Source: Gamarada debralockiae (lineage: Eukaryota > Ascomycota > Leotiomycetes > Helotiales > Hyphodiscaceae). Taken from it: a stretch of DNA of 64,000 nt. The first letter of the stretch is position 1. Every line of letters starts with the position of its first letter. Below the pieces are notes generated by a model. It searched no databases and was not told the origin of the DNA. It saw only the letters and a list, made by a program, of their open reading frames with translations. The translations under genes and the position numbers were made by a program. Shown here one piece after another: positions 1 through 11,936 of the stretch. The stretch covers positions 124,001 to 188,000 of the forward strand of contig NXFV01001492.1 of the NCBI GenBank assembly GCA_002803225.1, read 5' to 3'.

Positions 1-639
1 CGTACGAATCGATCGCGAGCATTCTTAGAGACAATCATATCGTGAGGGACGACTGGAATACCTTGCTCCCAAGCAAAGTCTGTGGCGCCTTGACCAACGA
101 GAAGATTTGGTGGAACTCTGCGGAGGGACAAAGGTCGGTTGGAGCAGCCGAGAATCGCTCTGGCTAAATTTATGGGATTTTTGATCTCTGTTGAATGAAA
201 GTTAGAAAGGGCCAAAAATAACGAGGAGAAGGTAAGCCCTACGAGCAGTTGCTCCACATGCCCCACTCCGGCCCAAGTGATCAATAATGGTCGCGTCACA
301 TTCAACAACACCGTCAATAGATAAATTGCTGCCATAACCGGCGTTGGTGATCTCCTTATCTTCGAGAACCTTAATCGCGGCTTCAACGGCATCGACGGCT
401 GTTCCTCCGGCTTTGAGGATTCGCATTCCCATTCGGGCAGCGCTATAGAGCTATTAGTATCTTGAAAGATCTTGAGCACATAGCACAACTTCAACTTACT
501 CGTTACAAGCACCAAGGTGGATGTATTCATTTGTGGTACTGTGGTAACCAGCGCCAGCATGAACGAAGACCGCAGACACGTTGGTAGGGTTCTGGGTTTG
601 TTGGCCCCGCCCAAAGAGTCTTTCGTTGGGTCCATCCAT
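1..639 (-). CDS. Threonine aspartase (taspase/asparaginase-2 family), N-terminal part, cut by window edge
   Basis: N-terminal nucleophile hydrolase of the isoaspartyl peptidase/taspase family; members self-cleave to expose a catalytic Thr and cut after Asp or hydrolyse isoaspartyl bonds. Three exons are visible. Exon 1 carries VFVHAGAGYHS, the usual opening strand. Exon 2 (about 442 to 240) carries NAGYGSNL and VECDATIID. Exon 3 (187 down to 1) carries IKNPINLAR, RRVPPNLLVGQGATDFAWE and GIPVVPHD. Introns are about 443-499 and 188-235. The nucleophile Thr and C-terminus lie outside the window. The start is placed at the first Met (639), but the same frame stays open upstream to 984, where a possible acceptor (CTCATAG) sits. 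A longer N-terminus of about 110 residues with an extra 5' exon is therefore possible. Taspase is favoured over plain asparaginase because of the GAGYHS and CDATIID blocks. Confidence 0.8.
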
Positions 640-984
640 GGCTGGACTGAAAGTAGTTACGCTGGAATCGGGGGTCGAGTAGAGCTGTTTAGGTGGTACG
701 TAGTCGGTCGAAGAGCCGGAGCTTTGGTCGGATTGTTCAATGAAAGGTGAGGGGATAGCCTCGAGGTCAAATTTTGGCGACTTTCGGAAAGAATGAGAGA
801 GGTCGCGTTGGATTTGACGAAATCGTTCGCATGCGCTACAAAGTTTGGTAAATGGGCTGAGGCTGGTAGTCTTGATAAGTTTGTTCTTGCATGGAGGAAG
901 GTGTGATAATAGGACCGTGTTGACAATAGGCGAGAGAAAGGCGTGGGTTGTCGAGGGATGAATGAAAGAGACACCGGCTCCAGT

Positions 985-1897
985 CTATGAGAGTGTTCGT
1001 CCAGATCACCCAGAACGACTTTCTAGTCGTAGCTAGTGCAAGGGAGAGGTGAGCTTGTATTAGGCACGTCGATCTGCGATCAAGTCATGAGTTGCAGTGG
1101 TAGTGACAGAATTGCATGATGTTCGAAAAGTGCAGTCGTTGGAGAAAACCAGCAGAAAACAATCAGTATGGTTCGGAGAACAAGAACTAGGCTGTGAGTA
1201 AAGGATTAGCCTTGGGTTACGGATTAGATTAAGGGCAATCAACTGACAGGAGACTCAGGAGAATCCACAAGCAGTTCTGGATCATAGGACTGCAATATAT
1301 GGAAGAGTCAACTGCAAGTGGGATATCGAAATGAGCGGTCGATGCAGCCAAGAATCGAAATAAATTATGCAGAGAGATTAGCTGGAGGCAATCAAAGGAG
1401 TGTCGTTGCGTGAATTAGAGATTGTGAAGAACGGTACGGTCTTGGATGATGTTGAGGGTGGGGGATGTTTATGGAAAAGAGAAGTTGGGGGGAGAAGGCC
1501 CTTGTAACAGACGAGCAGTCTGAGACTTCATCTGGATTTGGTAATGACGACGCATTGAATTTGGTGGGCGACTAATGCTCTTTCCTTCTAAGCCTTCCAT
1601 TCTCCATTCCCAAATGATCATCTTGATACTTTAGGACGTTGAATGCTCTTTCAAATGCTAGGAAGAAGGCCCGAGTGAAGTGAGTAGAACGTTGCACGTG
1701 ACCTAAAATTCTGGCGGGGTTGGTTGGTCCAGTTAGACGATGCGCCGCACTCGCCCACTTGGTCGTCATCTCGAAGCTCTGAACGACGAAGGAACCACAC
1801 CGCATCCCGATCCATTGCAAGACAAGAAGCTGCTCTTTGGAGCTGTCGCATAATATCCCCAAAGAGGTGGGAGTGTTCCGCAAAGGCTAACATCAAG
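985..1897. other. Intergenic, divergent promoter region
   Basis: About 0.9 kb between the divergently transcribed taspase-like gene and ARP3. Open frames here are short and show no recognisable domain. It presumably holds both promoters and possibly a first exon of the minus-strand gene. Confidence 0.5.
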
Positions 1898-3691
1898 ATG
1901 GCTTCCCACACTCCGGCCGTTGTCATGGACAAGTACGTTCCTCGACCCCCCACAAGGCAACCTCCTTGTGGAAGATTCATCTTGCTACGTTTTATGTTGA
2001 AGATACTGATATCTGATTTGCAGCGGTACCGGTTTCTCTAAGTTGGGTGAGTCTTCAATGCTACTCTCGCTGTGTTCAGCATGCTGACGCATGCCCATTC
2101 TAGGTTTCGCGGGCAATGATTCTCCTTCCTTCGTTTTCCCCACCGCAATAGCAACAAAAGGTCCAGCAGCAGGCAGTGGAGGCTCCGGATCCGGGCGACC
2201 TGCTGTGGCCAACAAGCCGTCATATCTTACAGGAGGGGCTGGACCTGGTGGACACCTCTCAATGAAACGCGGAACGGAGGATTTGGACTTCTTTATTGGT
2301 GATGAAGCACTGGCAGCGGCGAATGGACCAGGTACGTGAGGAAAGGCGTTATGTGGGATATATACTGATTGTGCAGGTTATGGCATCCACTATCCTATTC
2401 GTCACGGACAAATTGAGAACTGGGTGAGAAGGCACATATCATTCTTGGAAGTCATGAACCTAACGTAAGCAGGATCATATGGAGAGATTCTGGTCGAATT
2501 CGATATTCAAGTACCTTCGTGTTGAGCCAGAGGACCATTATTTCCTCCTGACCGAGCCCGTACGTTCCCCTTTCCAGAACGTGACTCCAACGGTTTCACT
2601 GACCTGCTTCCTTCCAGCCCCTCAACCCCCCCGAGAATCGCGAGAATACCGCCGAAATCATGTTCGAGTCTTTCAATTGTGCCGGTCTATATATTGCAGT
2701 ACAAGCTGTCTTGGCTCTCGCAGCCTCCTGGACTTCCTCCAAAGTCTCCGATCGATCGTTGACAGGAACCGTTATTGACTCAGGAGACGGTGTCACACAT
2801 GTTATCCCGGTGGCGGAAGGCTATGTTATTGGATCCTCGATCAAGTCCATCCCTATCGCTGGTCGAGATATTACCTACTTCGTCCAATCACTTCTCCGAG
2901 ATAGAGGCGAACCCGATTCTTCCCTTAAGACCGCCGGTGAGATCAAGGAGGAATACTGCTACGTCTGTCCGGATATAGTAAAGGAATTCTCCCGATTCGA
3001 CCGCGATCCCACACGTTTTGCTAAACATGAAGTCACCCAACCTGGTGGCCGCAAAGTCACTGTCGATGTTGGCTATGAACGCTTCCTCGCTCCTGAGATA
3101 TTCTTCAACCCAGAAATTTACTCCTCGGACTTCCTGACCCCCCTGCCCACGGTTGTTGATGGCGTCATTCAGTCCTCGCCAATCGATGTTCGTCGGGGTC
3201 TCTACAAGAACATCGTCCTCTCTGGTGGAAGCACCTTATACAAAGACTTTGGCCGCAGATTACAACGTGATATCAAGCATCTCGTTGATGATCGAATCAG
3301 AGCTAGTGAGGCCAGGTCAGGAGGTGCTCGCAGTGGTGGGCTGGAAGTTCAAGTTATTTCGCACAAGAGACAACGCCATGGACCTTGGTTTGGAGGAAGT
3401 TTGCTTGGACAAACACCGGAATTCCGATCTTATTGTCACACCAAGGCGGAGTATGACGAAGTCGGACCATCCAGTAAGTGATTTCCGGACTATCCCTTTT
3501 CCTATTCGGGCCAGACTCGGGAAGGTTCGACTCAAGACCTCTACTCCAGAAGATTTCCTGAGAATAAGTCCTTGTCTCGCTACTCATCGAATCTTGCTCT
3601 GTTCTCTTCCTCCTTTGTTGATCAAATGCTGACTCCGAGTTTCACAGTTGTTCGAAGATTCGCGCTGTTGGGTGGACCTGGAGGATCGTAG
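1898..3691 (+). CDS. ARP3: Actin-related protein 3 (ARP2/3 complex subunit)
   Basis: Actin-fold ATP-binding subunit of the ARP2/3 complex, which nucleates branched actin filaments at endocytic sites and growing tips. Seven exons splice cleanly: about 1898-1932, 2024-2046, 2104-2332, 2377-2423, 2472-2560, 2618-3473 and 3648-3691. The protein opens [20 protein letters not shown] (the phosphate-1 loop), followed by [31 protein letters not shown], the phosphate-2 region [39 protein letters not shown] and HTKAEYDE. It ends in the typical Arp3 tail [14 protein letters not shown]. The Gly-rich insert after the first strands ([12 protein letters not shown]) is seen in fungal Arp3. The last intron (about 3474-3647) is longer than the others. 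The family assignment is firm; exon borders were read by eye. Confidence 0.95.
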
Positions 3692-5455
3692 GCTAATTAA
3701 GGGACGAGAAAATGGTAGATTATGAACCAAAAGTCACAAAATTACAGAGACTTACAAACTTGGACTCCGCGTCGTTCTAGGGCTTTGGGCTCATCTGATA
3801 GTGTAGCCAGTCTCTTCACCATGAAATAGAATGGCAATATTGCCAGGAGAACTGCTTCGTAGTGAAGGCGTTGGTCCCCACGTAAGGTTAAGCGAGATCC
3901 CCCCTCGATTTGGGAGGTTTCTTCTTCGAGATCATACGGCCCGCAAACCATGCAGTCAGTAAAAGGGGTATCCGCGAAGTAGCATACTGATTATTTTCAT
4001 GCCACAATGCCGTCTATCAAAACCCTCCATCAAGGTGCCTTTTGATCGTCACAAGTACCCAAAGAGGTGCTCTTTGTGCAAAGTATAAGATTCATCAAGT
4101 CGCCAGCAATGGGTTCGCAAACAATTGTCCAGGGAAAGACGACGCGAGACTTGCGGACGGGGACTAGCGTAGTCGCTGCTCTATGACGAGAATAACCCCG
4201 AATTTCCGAGAAAAAGATCAGCCCACCTTCTCCAAAATATTTTCAACTTTCAGAAAGTGGCGTGAGTGCTCAATAGCTTCCGTCCTTGTTATCAGCTGCA
4301 GCGCTCGCCCGACCCCGACCTCCTCCTTCAGTGGCTCTCTGAGAAGTTTGCCACATCGTCTCAGCGTCCTGTTCCAGGTGTCCGTTGCGGCCTTGGACCT
4401 TCGGGTCAAGGGTTCAAAGGCTTCAAACGTCAAATACGCATGCAACGCATGAGTCGCGTTGAACCCCGCATTACTTCGCTCTCCTTTAGTTGGGAAGTCA
4501 GAGCTTCCCCGCAATAAGCTTGACTTCAAATGGTCAAGATTTTCAGGAGGGATTGAGGGGGATCTAGATCCCAAGAATCAAACGATATCTGGGCCACAAA
4601 ACGCCTCATCTGCAGGCTACGCAATGTGGATCTATCGATACGCCGAACGCAGCACCTTTTCAGTACATTCAATGACGAGGATCTCCAAGGTTCCTCCACT
4701 TCTGGCCAGTCATGTCGAGGCATACTTATTCCGGAACATGGAAATTTTCAGATCTGTGCAAATACCCATGTGAAGCCTCTTCCAGATGATGGATTTCCAC
4801 CAGGAAACCACACCACTTCAAAGATATTGCAGGGACATCATCCGAGCCGCCGACTCAAAGTTCACGTCATCTTTGGAGAGAGTATGCTCTCGATAGTCTG
4901 ATGTTCACACTTCGATAAGGCACAAAGGAAATATGGGTCCTACTGCCAGTGCTTACTTGCATGCACCTTCAACGAATCTGCCAGGTACACGACCATGCGG
5001 AATCCACCCATGCCTGCCATTGGGCCGTATACCAATGGCAAGGGCTAATTCTTTCAAGATCTCAACCCTTTTGAGCTGAAGTTCAAACTTAACGGTGCAA
5101 TGGATTGGGGATTGATGGTCACGGGAACCAAAACCAAAAGTCTAATGGAAGGTGCTAAGGAGCTATCATGGACGTGAGGGGAATAAGGATCTGTGGATAA
5201 CGATTAACGGAAGAGCAAGCATCCAAGCTATGGACCGGCGTGACGGACGCATCACGAGTAGGTGGGGTTACCTTTCAATGGAGGGGTAGATTTTCAAGAA
5301 GTCGTATGATTCCTTACAGTGAATATAAGGACAGCTGCTTGCCACCTTGGTCTTCGTTTTTCATACACAAACACATCATCGATTGACAAAAGCCCATTTC
5401 AAACTACACTTTACTCTTTACATTTTGAACTTCCAACCAAATCAAACAAATCACA
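3692..5455. other. Intergenic, no recognisable gene
   Basis: About 1.8 kb between ARP3 and the alcohol dehydrogenase. Several frames are open, the longest a 118-codon minus-strand frame at 4218-4574 and a 69-codon minus-strand frame at 3742-3951. None carries a motif I recognise or forms a convincing spliced model. The right part holds the ADH promoter, including an AATATAAGG box near 5323. Confidence 0.45.
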
Positions 5456-6693
5456 ATGTCAGGTTCTCCTCGTATGGAACAAAGTGTCCCAAGTGAGCAA
5501 TGGGCTCAAGTTGTCGAAAAGACCGGCCAACGTCAGTTTGCCGCAGAGAAAGCTGGGCGTTTCGATCAAGGCTAACTTTACATAGCTGTTGTCTACAAGA
5601 AAATCCCAGTACAGAAGCCCGGCCCAGATGAGGTTCTCATCAACATCAAGTACTCTGGTGTCTGCCACACCGACCTGCACGCCGTTAATGGTGACTGGCC
5701 ATTAGCTACCAAGCTTCCTCTGGTCGGTGGACACGAAGGTGCCGGTGTCGTCGTTGGACTCGGATCTCTGGTTGAGGATATTCAGCTTGGTGACTATGCT
5801 GGTGTTAAGGTATTTCTTCTCATTCTTTGAGCTCTTTTCAATGTTGGGCCCTGACGATTGGAATAGTGGATCAACGGCTCTTGCCTACAGTGCTCGTTCT
5901 GCCAACAATCAGACGAGCCCCTTTGCGCGAAGGCCCTCCTCTCCGGCTACACAGTTGACGGAACATTCCAACAATACTGCATTGCCAAAGCCGCACACGT
6001 TGCCCGCATCCCCAAGGAGTGCAACCTCGAGGCAATCGCACCCGTTCTCTGCGCCGGTATCACCGTCTACAAGGGACTGAAGGAGTCAGGAGCACGTCCC
6101 GGACAGACAGTCGCAATTGTCGGTGCCGGAGGCGGTCTCGGATCTTTGGCCTGCCAATACGCAAAGGCGATGGGTCTCGAGGTCATTGCCATTGATGGTG
6201 GTGATGAGAAGAAGGCTATGACTGCCAAGCTCGGTGCGACGCACTTCGTCGATTTCTTGACGAGCAAAAATGTCGTCAGCGACGTTAAGGCTGCCACTGA
6301 GGATGGCCTTGGACCTCACGCTGTCATCTTGGTTGCTGTCAACGAGAAACCATTCCAACAAGCTGCTGAGTGTAAGTTTCTGTTTCGAAGTTGTCGAAGC
6401 GAATGCTAATGCAATGAATAGACGTTCGCCCTCGTGGTACCATCGTGGCTATCGGTCTCCCTGCTGGTGCATATCTCCGCGCACCAGTTTTCGAGTCTGT
6501 CATCAAGATGATCACCATCAAGGGTTCATATGTCGGTAACAGAAGAGACTCAGCCGAGGCTATCGAGTTCTTCAGACGCGGCCTGATCAACGCACCATAC
6601 AAGAGCTGCGGCTTGAGTGAGTTGCAAAAGGTCTACGACTTGATGCGCGAGAGCAAAATTGCAGGAAGATATGTGCTCGACACATCAAAGTAA
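5456..6693 (+). CDS. Zinc-dependent alcohol dehydrogenase (ADH1 type)
   Basis: Cytosolic medium-chain NAD-dependent alcohol dehydrogenase interconverting ethanol and acetaldehyde, of the fungal tetrameric ADH1 type. Four exons; introns lie at about 5532-5585, 5811-5867 and 6372-6421. Catalytic zinc ligands are in [15 protein letters not shown] and GHEGAG. The structural zinc site is the four-Cys segment [19 protein letters not shown]. The Rossmann motif is [19 protein letters not shown]. The C-terminus, [11 protein letters not shown], is the usual ADH1 ending. Length of about 350 residues fits the family. The start codon follows a CA-rich leader typical of strongly expressed fungal genes. All key residues are present. 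Confidence 0.95.
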
Positions 6694-7825
6694 GAAGTTA
6701 ATAGGGCGGAAAAGCTGAGGTGAGAGATGGTTTGTGGTGCTCGGGTCATAGGATAGAGTCGTCGGAATTCGAAATCTGGTTATGTAGTTGTACATAGTGT
6801 GCGAACATGGAATATGTAACGGAGATACTTCAATAAAGTCTTCTCTCGATGTCATTCGCTGCATATTCCCCCGTGCCTCCCGCGTGCCCCTGTGGCTTGC
6901 AAACCACCTCACCCGAAAAGCCACCAAGAATCCCATTGTAGACCCAAAAACACAAATAATAAAGCCAGAGGAAGGATGAGTGCGTTTGTTGCACGTCGCA
7001 GTACCGCCTGCTGTTGTACAAAAGTGAGGGAAGTGAGACATTTTGTCTCCCACTATTGGAAATCCAAATTTGTAGAATCATCATACGATTCTTAGTTGCA
7101 GCAAGGATTTCTACTGTGTGAACACAGGGGCATGCCATGTGGCATTGCTCAATGCCTGTGCCCGGTGTATCTCTGAGAGACAGAAGAATATTGCCCGTCG
7201 TAACCCCACCGCGATATTAGCACGTGACATCAAAGTCACGCGTATCTTCCTCAAAACCATCTCCACCAGCAAACATGCCGCCACCACATCAGACCCTGAA
7301 TTTCATGATTTTCACCCCACCAGGTAATCACAAGCCACTTGGCCAAGGAACTTTCGGACTTAAAAAACCCTGGCACGACAATCCGAGAACCTGGCAATCT
7401 AAAACCGCCCCTCTATTTCCTAATGCTCTTGAATCTTCCACTTTCATGAAACTTTCCTTGGTTTATAGTGGCATCAAAAAACAGGTATTTGGGATGCGAT
7501 TTGCAACAAAATGTTCGATGTTTTTGTGCAAGGTTGGGAGCGGAGTGGAGATGGGACACGTGATGAGGAGGGAACGACATGTGATGGGAATTGGAAATAG
7601 TCCATTTCCACCTGCTCGTATTTCTGGCCTTTATGGATTCGGAAGATATACATTTCTTTCATCAAGCCAAGATCAAACCAAACGCCAAAATCCACGACAT
7701 CTCAGGCGCCGTTCTATGCTGCATCTCACCCCATCTTGATATATACATAATAAAGCTTATCAACAAAAGTGGACTCTCGTTCTCGCTTCCCTTTCTGTCT
7801 CTGTTCCTCCTTCAATCTCCTTTTA
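6694..7825. other. Intergenic, no recognisable gene
   Basis: About 1.1 kb between the 3' end of the ADH gene and the 3' end of the PPR-type gene, which converge here. A 171-codon plus-strand frame (7224-7739) is open, but its protein is low in complexity signals and matches no family I know; I do not call it a gene. Confidence 0.45.
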
Positions 7826-10051
7826 TCAGGCGGTAGCCTCGAGTGTAGGATCGGCGTGGATCGGTGCAAGGGGAAGAGGAAGAGCGAGTGGAGGTGGCGG
7901 TCGTGGTAGGGAAGGAGTCGGGCGAGACCTTCGAGGAGAGGATTCGGATGATCGTTTCGATGGAGATGGCAGTCGAGCCTTCAACTTCTCTTGATTTCGA
8001 GGCATCGTCTCGACCGTCAAGGTCTGCTCCGTAGTCGCAGTATCTGTTGGGCTTTCCTGCCGCCGCCGCAAACCCAGCATGCTCAGTTCCTTACGGGTTA
8101 GATCATTTCCCCGCTGGTAATGGGAGATAATCTCAAGTCTATCAGACCAACAAATGTCAGGATTGCGTTCAATCACCAGATCATACTTCTTCTTCCATTT
8201 TGTCGGGAGCTTGTTATATTGAGCTGTAAGCCATGGCCGGTGCTCTGTCGGTCTTGCATCTCTGAGAGTTGCGGCTTCTTCGTTATTCGCTTCCCTTTTT
8301 AGATGCCGGGTTCGGTCAAGGTGGAAACCTGCGCGTAAAATTGATAAGGCCTTGTTGATGTATTCGATTCTGGTGCGTTTGATCCCATCCTTGGCATTCG
8401 AGCTGACAACCACAGTTTCCACAGACATAATACGCTCTGCAAACCTTTCTATTTTGTCCTCCATGGATTGAATGGCCATGTGACGCTGTAAATTCATCAA
8501 AGCTACTCGAGAGACATTCCGTGGCAATCGTCGCGTCGAATCCAGGGATGGTTTGATCCCACACAGCCCAAAAAGTCGGTGGACGGCTAATCTAGCCTGG
8601 CTAGAGTAAAGAATTGTTGAAGTAGAATCTCCTTCCCACTGTCTCAATAGAGACCGCAGAACCAATAGACCAGCTTCATAGTCCAGAACTCTAGTACATT
8701 CCTCGACAATGCGGAGCAGAGTCTTTGAGCTGACCTGCATTCCCTCACGGAGAGCGGCTCGAAGGTAGCGAACAGCGGACCTCAGCAAGTCGAGCTCTAG
8801 AAAGCCGTTGATGAGGGAATCGAAGATGTTGGAATCTCGAGGTATTTTCCCCCTCAAATAGCCCCCTTTCTGAAGTACCTTCGTTGTCATAGCCCACTCC
8901 TGTACCTGCGGCTTGCAGAGAGAATCCAGTGACCGTTTCCCCATTCGCATATCTCCATCTGCAGCTCGCATACGATCCACGATAGCCCGAAACCCAGCCC
9001 TGTCCTTCTGCACGCTATAGTGATTAAGGATAAGCTGAATGGTTGTCGAACTGGGCTTGAATTTGCTTTCGTAGAGAAAGGAATCCACGACAACTTGTGA
9101 AAGCTCGTACAGTCTTAAACGGGTAAGACAGCGTATCAAGATATCGTAGGTTTGGATATTGGGTGGAGTTGAGGAAACTAGAAGGTTGTAACATATCTTC
9201 GCGAGTATGAGGTCAATGTTGGAATGATCGGTTGCCGCTTTCTCCAACAGAGTTTGTATTGCACCGTTCAACCGCCAACGCTCCAATGCAGCTGCTCGGA
9301 GATCATGAAAGGTATATGAAGGAAGTCGGGTGTCGGAACCTTGCAATGACTCTAATCGTTTCGCTATTTCCTTCAGTTGTAGAGAAGCGTCGGTTTTAGT
9401 GATAGACCGATCGACCAAAGTCGATAAGTCTCTACTTCGCAGTAGCAATCGAGTAACCAGCTTTGATATCATTTCCTCCATTTTGTCCACATGTAAACGG
9501 GTGAGTGGCTCTCTGGGTGAGAAGTTTGTATCTACCTCGTCGGGCCAGTATCCTTCCGCCTCGAGTGACCGTGAAAGCTGATGGGCCACGGTTGGAGTTA
9601 CGAGCGACTCTTTGAGATGAAGATCCAGAGTAATATTCACAGGGTCGTGATGTATTGTGCGAGACGTTGTCAGGCTTGTACCGTCCCGATCCGCAGCACG
9701 AAGCCGCCTTTCACCAAGTACCGATCTCACAACGGAAGATAAGTTTTGAGGACTCCCTGCGTCTGGTACTATCCGCTCGACTCTTTCTGGCTCATCCATA
9801 GGAATCCCGGCTTTGGCCTCCGCAATTGCTCGATCCCATTCTTTCCTTCTCTCCTGCTTGGCTTTCGCATCTGCGAAGACCGCAGTTCCAAATATTGTCG
9901 AATAGCATGCTGTATATAGGTCTCCAAGATTCAATCGACGTTTACTGGCAGCGGTTGTGGTTCGACGAGCTATGGCTGATGCGGCATGTAGACAAGCACT
10001 GCAACGACATGACGACCTGGTCTGCGCAGCGCGAGACCAAAGGACTTGCAT
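7826..10051 (-). CDS. Mitochondrial pentatricopeptide-repeat-type protein
   Basis: A single 741-residue open frame without introns. The first 60 residues are rich in Arg, Ser and Ala with few acidic residues (for example SAIARRTTTAASKRR), as in a mitochondrial presequence. The block LNLGDLYTACYSTIFGTAVFADAKAKQERRKEWD is strongly helical. The middle (about residues 260-480) holds degenerate 35-residue helical hairpins such as IQTYDILIRCLTRLRLYELS and DSNIFDSLINGFLELDLLRSA, which fit PPR repeats. The C-terminus is a Pro/Ser/Arg-rich tail of about 60 residues. PPR proteins bind organellar RNA and act in its processing or translation; the exact target cannot be read here. Fungal PPR proteins diverge quickly, so the family call is reasonable and the role open. 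Confidence 0.75.
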   Translation of the reverse strand: MQVLWSRAAQTRSSCRCSACLHAASAIARRTTTAASKRRLNLGDLYTACYSTIFGTAVFADAKAKQERRKEWDRAIAEAKAGIPMDEPERVERIVPDAGSPQNLSSVVRSVLGERRLRAADRDGTSLTTSRTIHHDPVNITLDLHLKESLVTPTVAHQLSRSLEAEGYWPDEVDTNFSPREPLTRLHVDKMEEMISKLVTRLLLRSRDLSTLVDRSITKTDASLQLKEIAKRLESLQGSDTRLPSYTFHDLRAAALERWRLNGAIQTLLEKAATDHSNIDLILAKICYNLLVSSTPPNIQTYDILIRCLTRLRLYELSQVVVDSFLYESKFKPSSTTIQLILNHYSVQKDRAGFRAIVDRMRAADGDMRMGKRSLDSLCKPQVQEWAMTTKVLQKGGYLRGKIPRDSNIFDSLINGFLELDLLRSAVRYLRAALREGMQVSSKTLLRIVEECTRVLDYEAGLLVLRSLLRQWEGDSTSTILYSSQARLAVHRLFGLCGIKPSLDSTRRLPRNVSRVALMNLQRHMAIQSMEDKIERFAERIMSVETVVVSSNAKDGIKRTRIEYINKALSILRAGFHLDRTRHLKREANNEEAATLRDARPTEHRPWLTAQYNKLPTKWKKKYDLVIERNPDICWSDRLEIISHYQRGNDLTRKELSMLGLRRRQESPTDTATTEQTLTVETMPRNQEKLKARLPSPSKRSSESSPRRSRPTPSLPRPPPPLALPLPLAPIHADPTLEATA

Positions 10052-10314
10052 TATCGGTGCATTCTGGAAGTGGATTCTTGCCCCTCGAATTCAATTGAGA
10101 GACCAAGTCGACAATGGGAGAGAAGAGGCGCGTTCAAGTCGAATGTAGCTGTTGGTGAGGATAAGGGAAAGCTTGACATCGTTCATCAGGCGATTTCCAT
10201 GCCGAGATTCGTGCCGCCGCTTTAATTGCGGGACGCATTCATCCAGATTTCAGAACCCCGCCATCTTCACAACATCTTCTCTAAACATAAGCACCAACAG
10301 ATAAAACGTCGGAG

Positions 10315-11016
10315 ATGTTAACTCTTACTCTCACTGCTGATTTGACTGGGTCAGGAAGCTATCTTGATATCTTGAATGATGGCTAATATGCGATAACCAG
10401 TGTGAGTGAGCTTCGACCAGATGACACTCCTGAAAATCCATTCTGGTATACCTTCAAAGTCCAATGCACGTCATGCCGAGAGATTCATCCAAACCATGTG
10501 AACGTTAGCCGTTTTGTATGTAAGGGGAGAAGGGTAGCATGTGGCAGAGGTACAGGCTGACCTGTGATAGGAAGTCAACGAGATGAGCGGCAGTAGAGGA
10601 GAGGCGAACTTTGTTTGGAAATGCAAGTCCTGCAAGGTCTCTCTCTCATTTCACACGTGTCAATGCATACACAGAGCTAATGTCCTTATAGAGAGAGTCA
10701 TCTGCAACTATCAAAGCACCTCCTATTCCTTATGAGCAGAAGTCACCTCCGACTCGTCAGAAGATCATTGAATTCGACTGTCGAGGTCTTGAGTTTACCG
10801 AATTCAGACCGGAGGTCAGCAAAGTGTTTCCAAAGGAGAGGCTTTATGAGTAACTAATGATCTCTCTTCTAGGGGGAATGGTTGGCGACAGGCATCGATT
10901 CTGGAAGCAACTTCACAGCTATTGACCTGACAGAGGGAGAATGGTTTGATTATGATGAGAAGGCTGGAGAAGAAGTCAGTGTCAAGGATTTGAAATGGGA
11001 AATCCGTAGGAATTGA
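10315..11016 (+). CDS. CXXC-motif zinc-binding protein (DUF866 family)
   Basis: Small conserved eukaryotic protein of the DUF866/CXXC zinc-binding family (human C1orf123, now CZIB). Five exons splice to about 160 residues. It opens MLTLTLTADLTGV. Zinc-binding pairs are CTSC (in VQCTSCREIHPNHVNV) and CKSC (in FVWKCKSCKRESS). Downstream are the family segments KIIEFDCRGLEFTEFRPEGEW and FTAIDLTEGEWFDYDEKAGEEV. It ends VKDLKWEIRRN. Length and motif order match the family. Its molecular role is poorly known. It lies head to head with the PPR gene, about 260 bases away, and may share a promoter region with it. Confidence 0.9.
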
Positions 11017-11245
11017 AGAGAAATAGGAAATCAAAGAAGCTAATTGCTAGCTGTTGACTTGTGTGAATCCTGGATGCTTCTATGCCACTGTACTATCAAA
11101 TGGCTGCCATTTCCGTCACTTATTAATGGCATTTACTGAGAGACTTCGCTGTACTATTTACAAAATGAAAATAAACAAACCTACTCATTAAAAATACGTC
11201 CTCTCTTTGCTCTCGAAGTTTACACTTAGTTGATACCTCACAGCC

Positions 11246-11253
11246 TTATAAAA
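11246..11253 (+). promoter_or_regulatory. TATA-like box upstream of SmF gene
   Basis: TTATAAAA about 140 bases before the SmF start codon, in a 377-base intergenic stretch (11017-11393) that otherwise shows only a CA-rich leader. Assignment is by position only. Confidence 0.4.
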
Positions 11254-11393
11254 AGCGCCAGCCTTGCGACCTCGCTAAACGCCTCCAAAAAGCAGCAAGC
11301 TCCAGCAAATCCTCGTAGCCTCAAGAATTTCGACCTCAAGCACGCGCACACAACCTCACGCACCTTCGCGAGCATCTCCCCCAAACCACAACC

Positions 11394-11936
11394 ATGAGTG
11401 TAAGTCCCCCCGGCCCCTCCCCCCTCTCAACATCTCACTAACTCTGTCCGTTTAGTTCGTACCCATCAACCCGCGGCCCATGCTGCAAAATCTGTACGCC
11501 GTCCTTCCTCCACCTCCCCTTTCTTTATATCAGATCATGGTCGAGATATTGGATAATATTATGTTTGGTAAGGCGTATATGCTGATTCAGGGATTAATAG
11601 GGTCAACGAAGAAGTTGTCATCCGTCTCAAATGGGGCCAAACGGAATACAAGGGCCGTCTCGTGAGCATCGACAGCTACATGAATATCCAGTTGTCGGGC
11701 GCGGAGGAGTGGATTGATCAGCAGATGACGAGTGTTTTGGGACAGGTTCTGATTCGGTATGTTAGCGTATTTCTTTCGGCTTGAAGTAAGGCTGGAGATG
11801 AGGAAGAGCATAGCGGGGAGAGGATGAAGGGTTGGTAAGAGCAAGGCTGAATTTGTGTTTTAGGTGCAATAACGTCCTATGGATCCAAGGCGCGAACCAG
11901 AACAATGGGAATGGAGATACGAAGATGGAGGGTTGA
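11394..11936 (+). CDS. SMX3: Small nuclear ribonucleoprotein SmF
   Basis: Sm-fold protein F of the heptameric ring on spliceosomal snRNAs. Four exons, the first only six bases long (ATGAGT). The spliced protein runs [20 protein letters not shown], then the Sm1 motif [33 protein letters not shown], and the Sm2 motif [15 protein letters not shown]. It ends with a short Asn/Gly-rich tail, [11 protein letters not shown]. About 90 residues, normal for SmF. The tiny first exon is easy for automatic gene finding to miss. The gene converges with PRMT5, leaving about 230 bases between stop codons. Confidence 0.93.

Noticed and set aside
4218..4574. 118-codon minus-strand frame between ARP3 and ADH
   Set aside because: Protein reads as random, no family seen, and the opposite strand is equally open.
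5727..6080. 117-codon plus-strand frame
   Set aside because: Alternative frame within ADH exon sequence and its second intron.
7224..7739. 171-codon plus-strand frame
   Set aside because: No recognisable domain, no splice support, and it lies between two convergent 3' ends.
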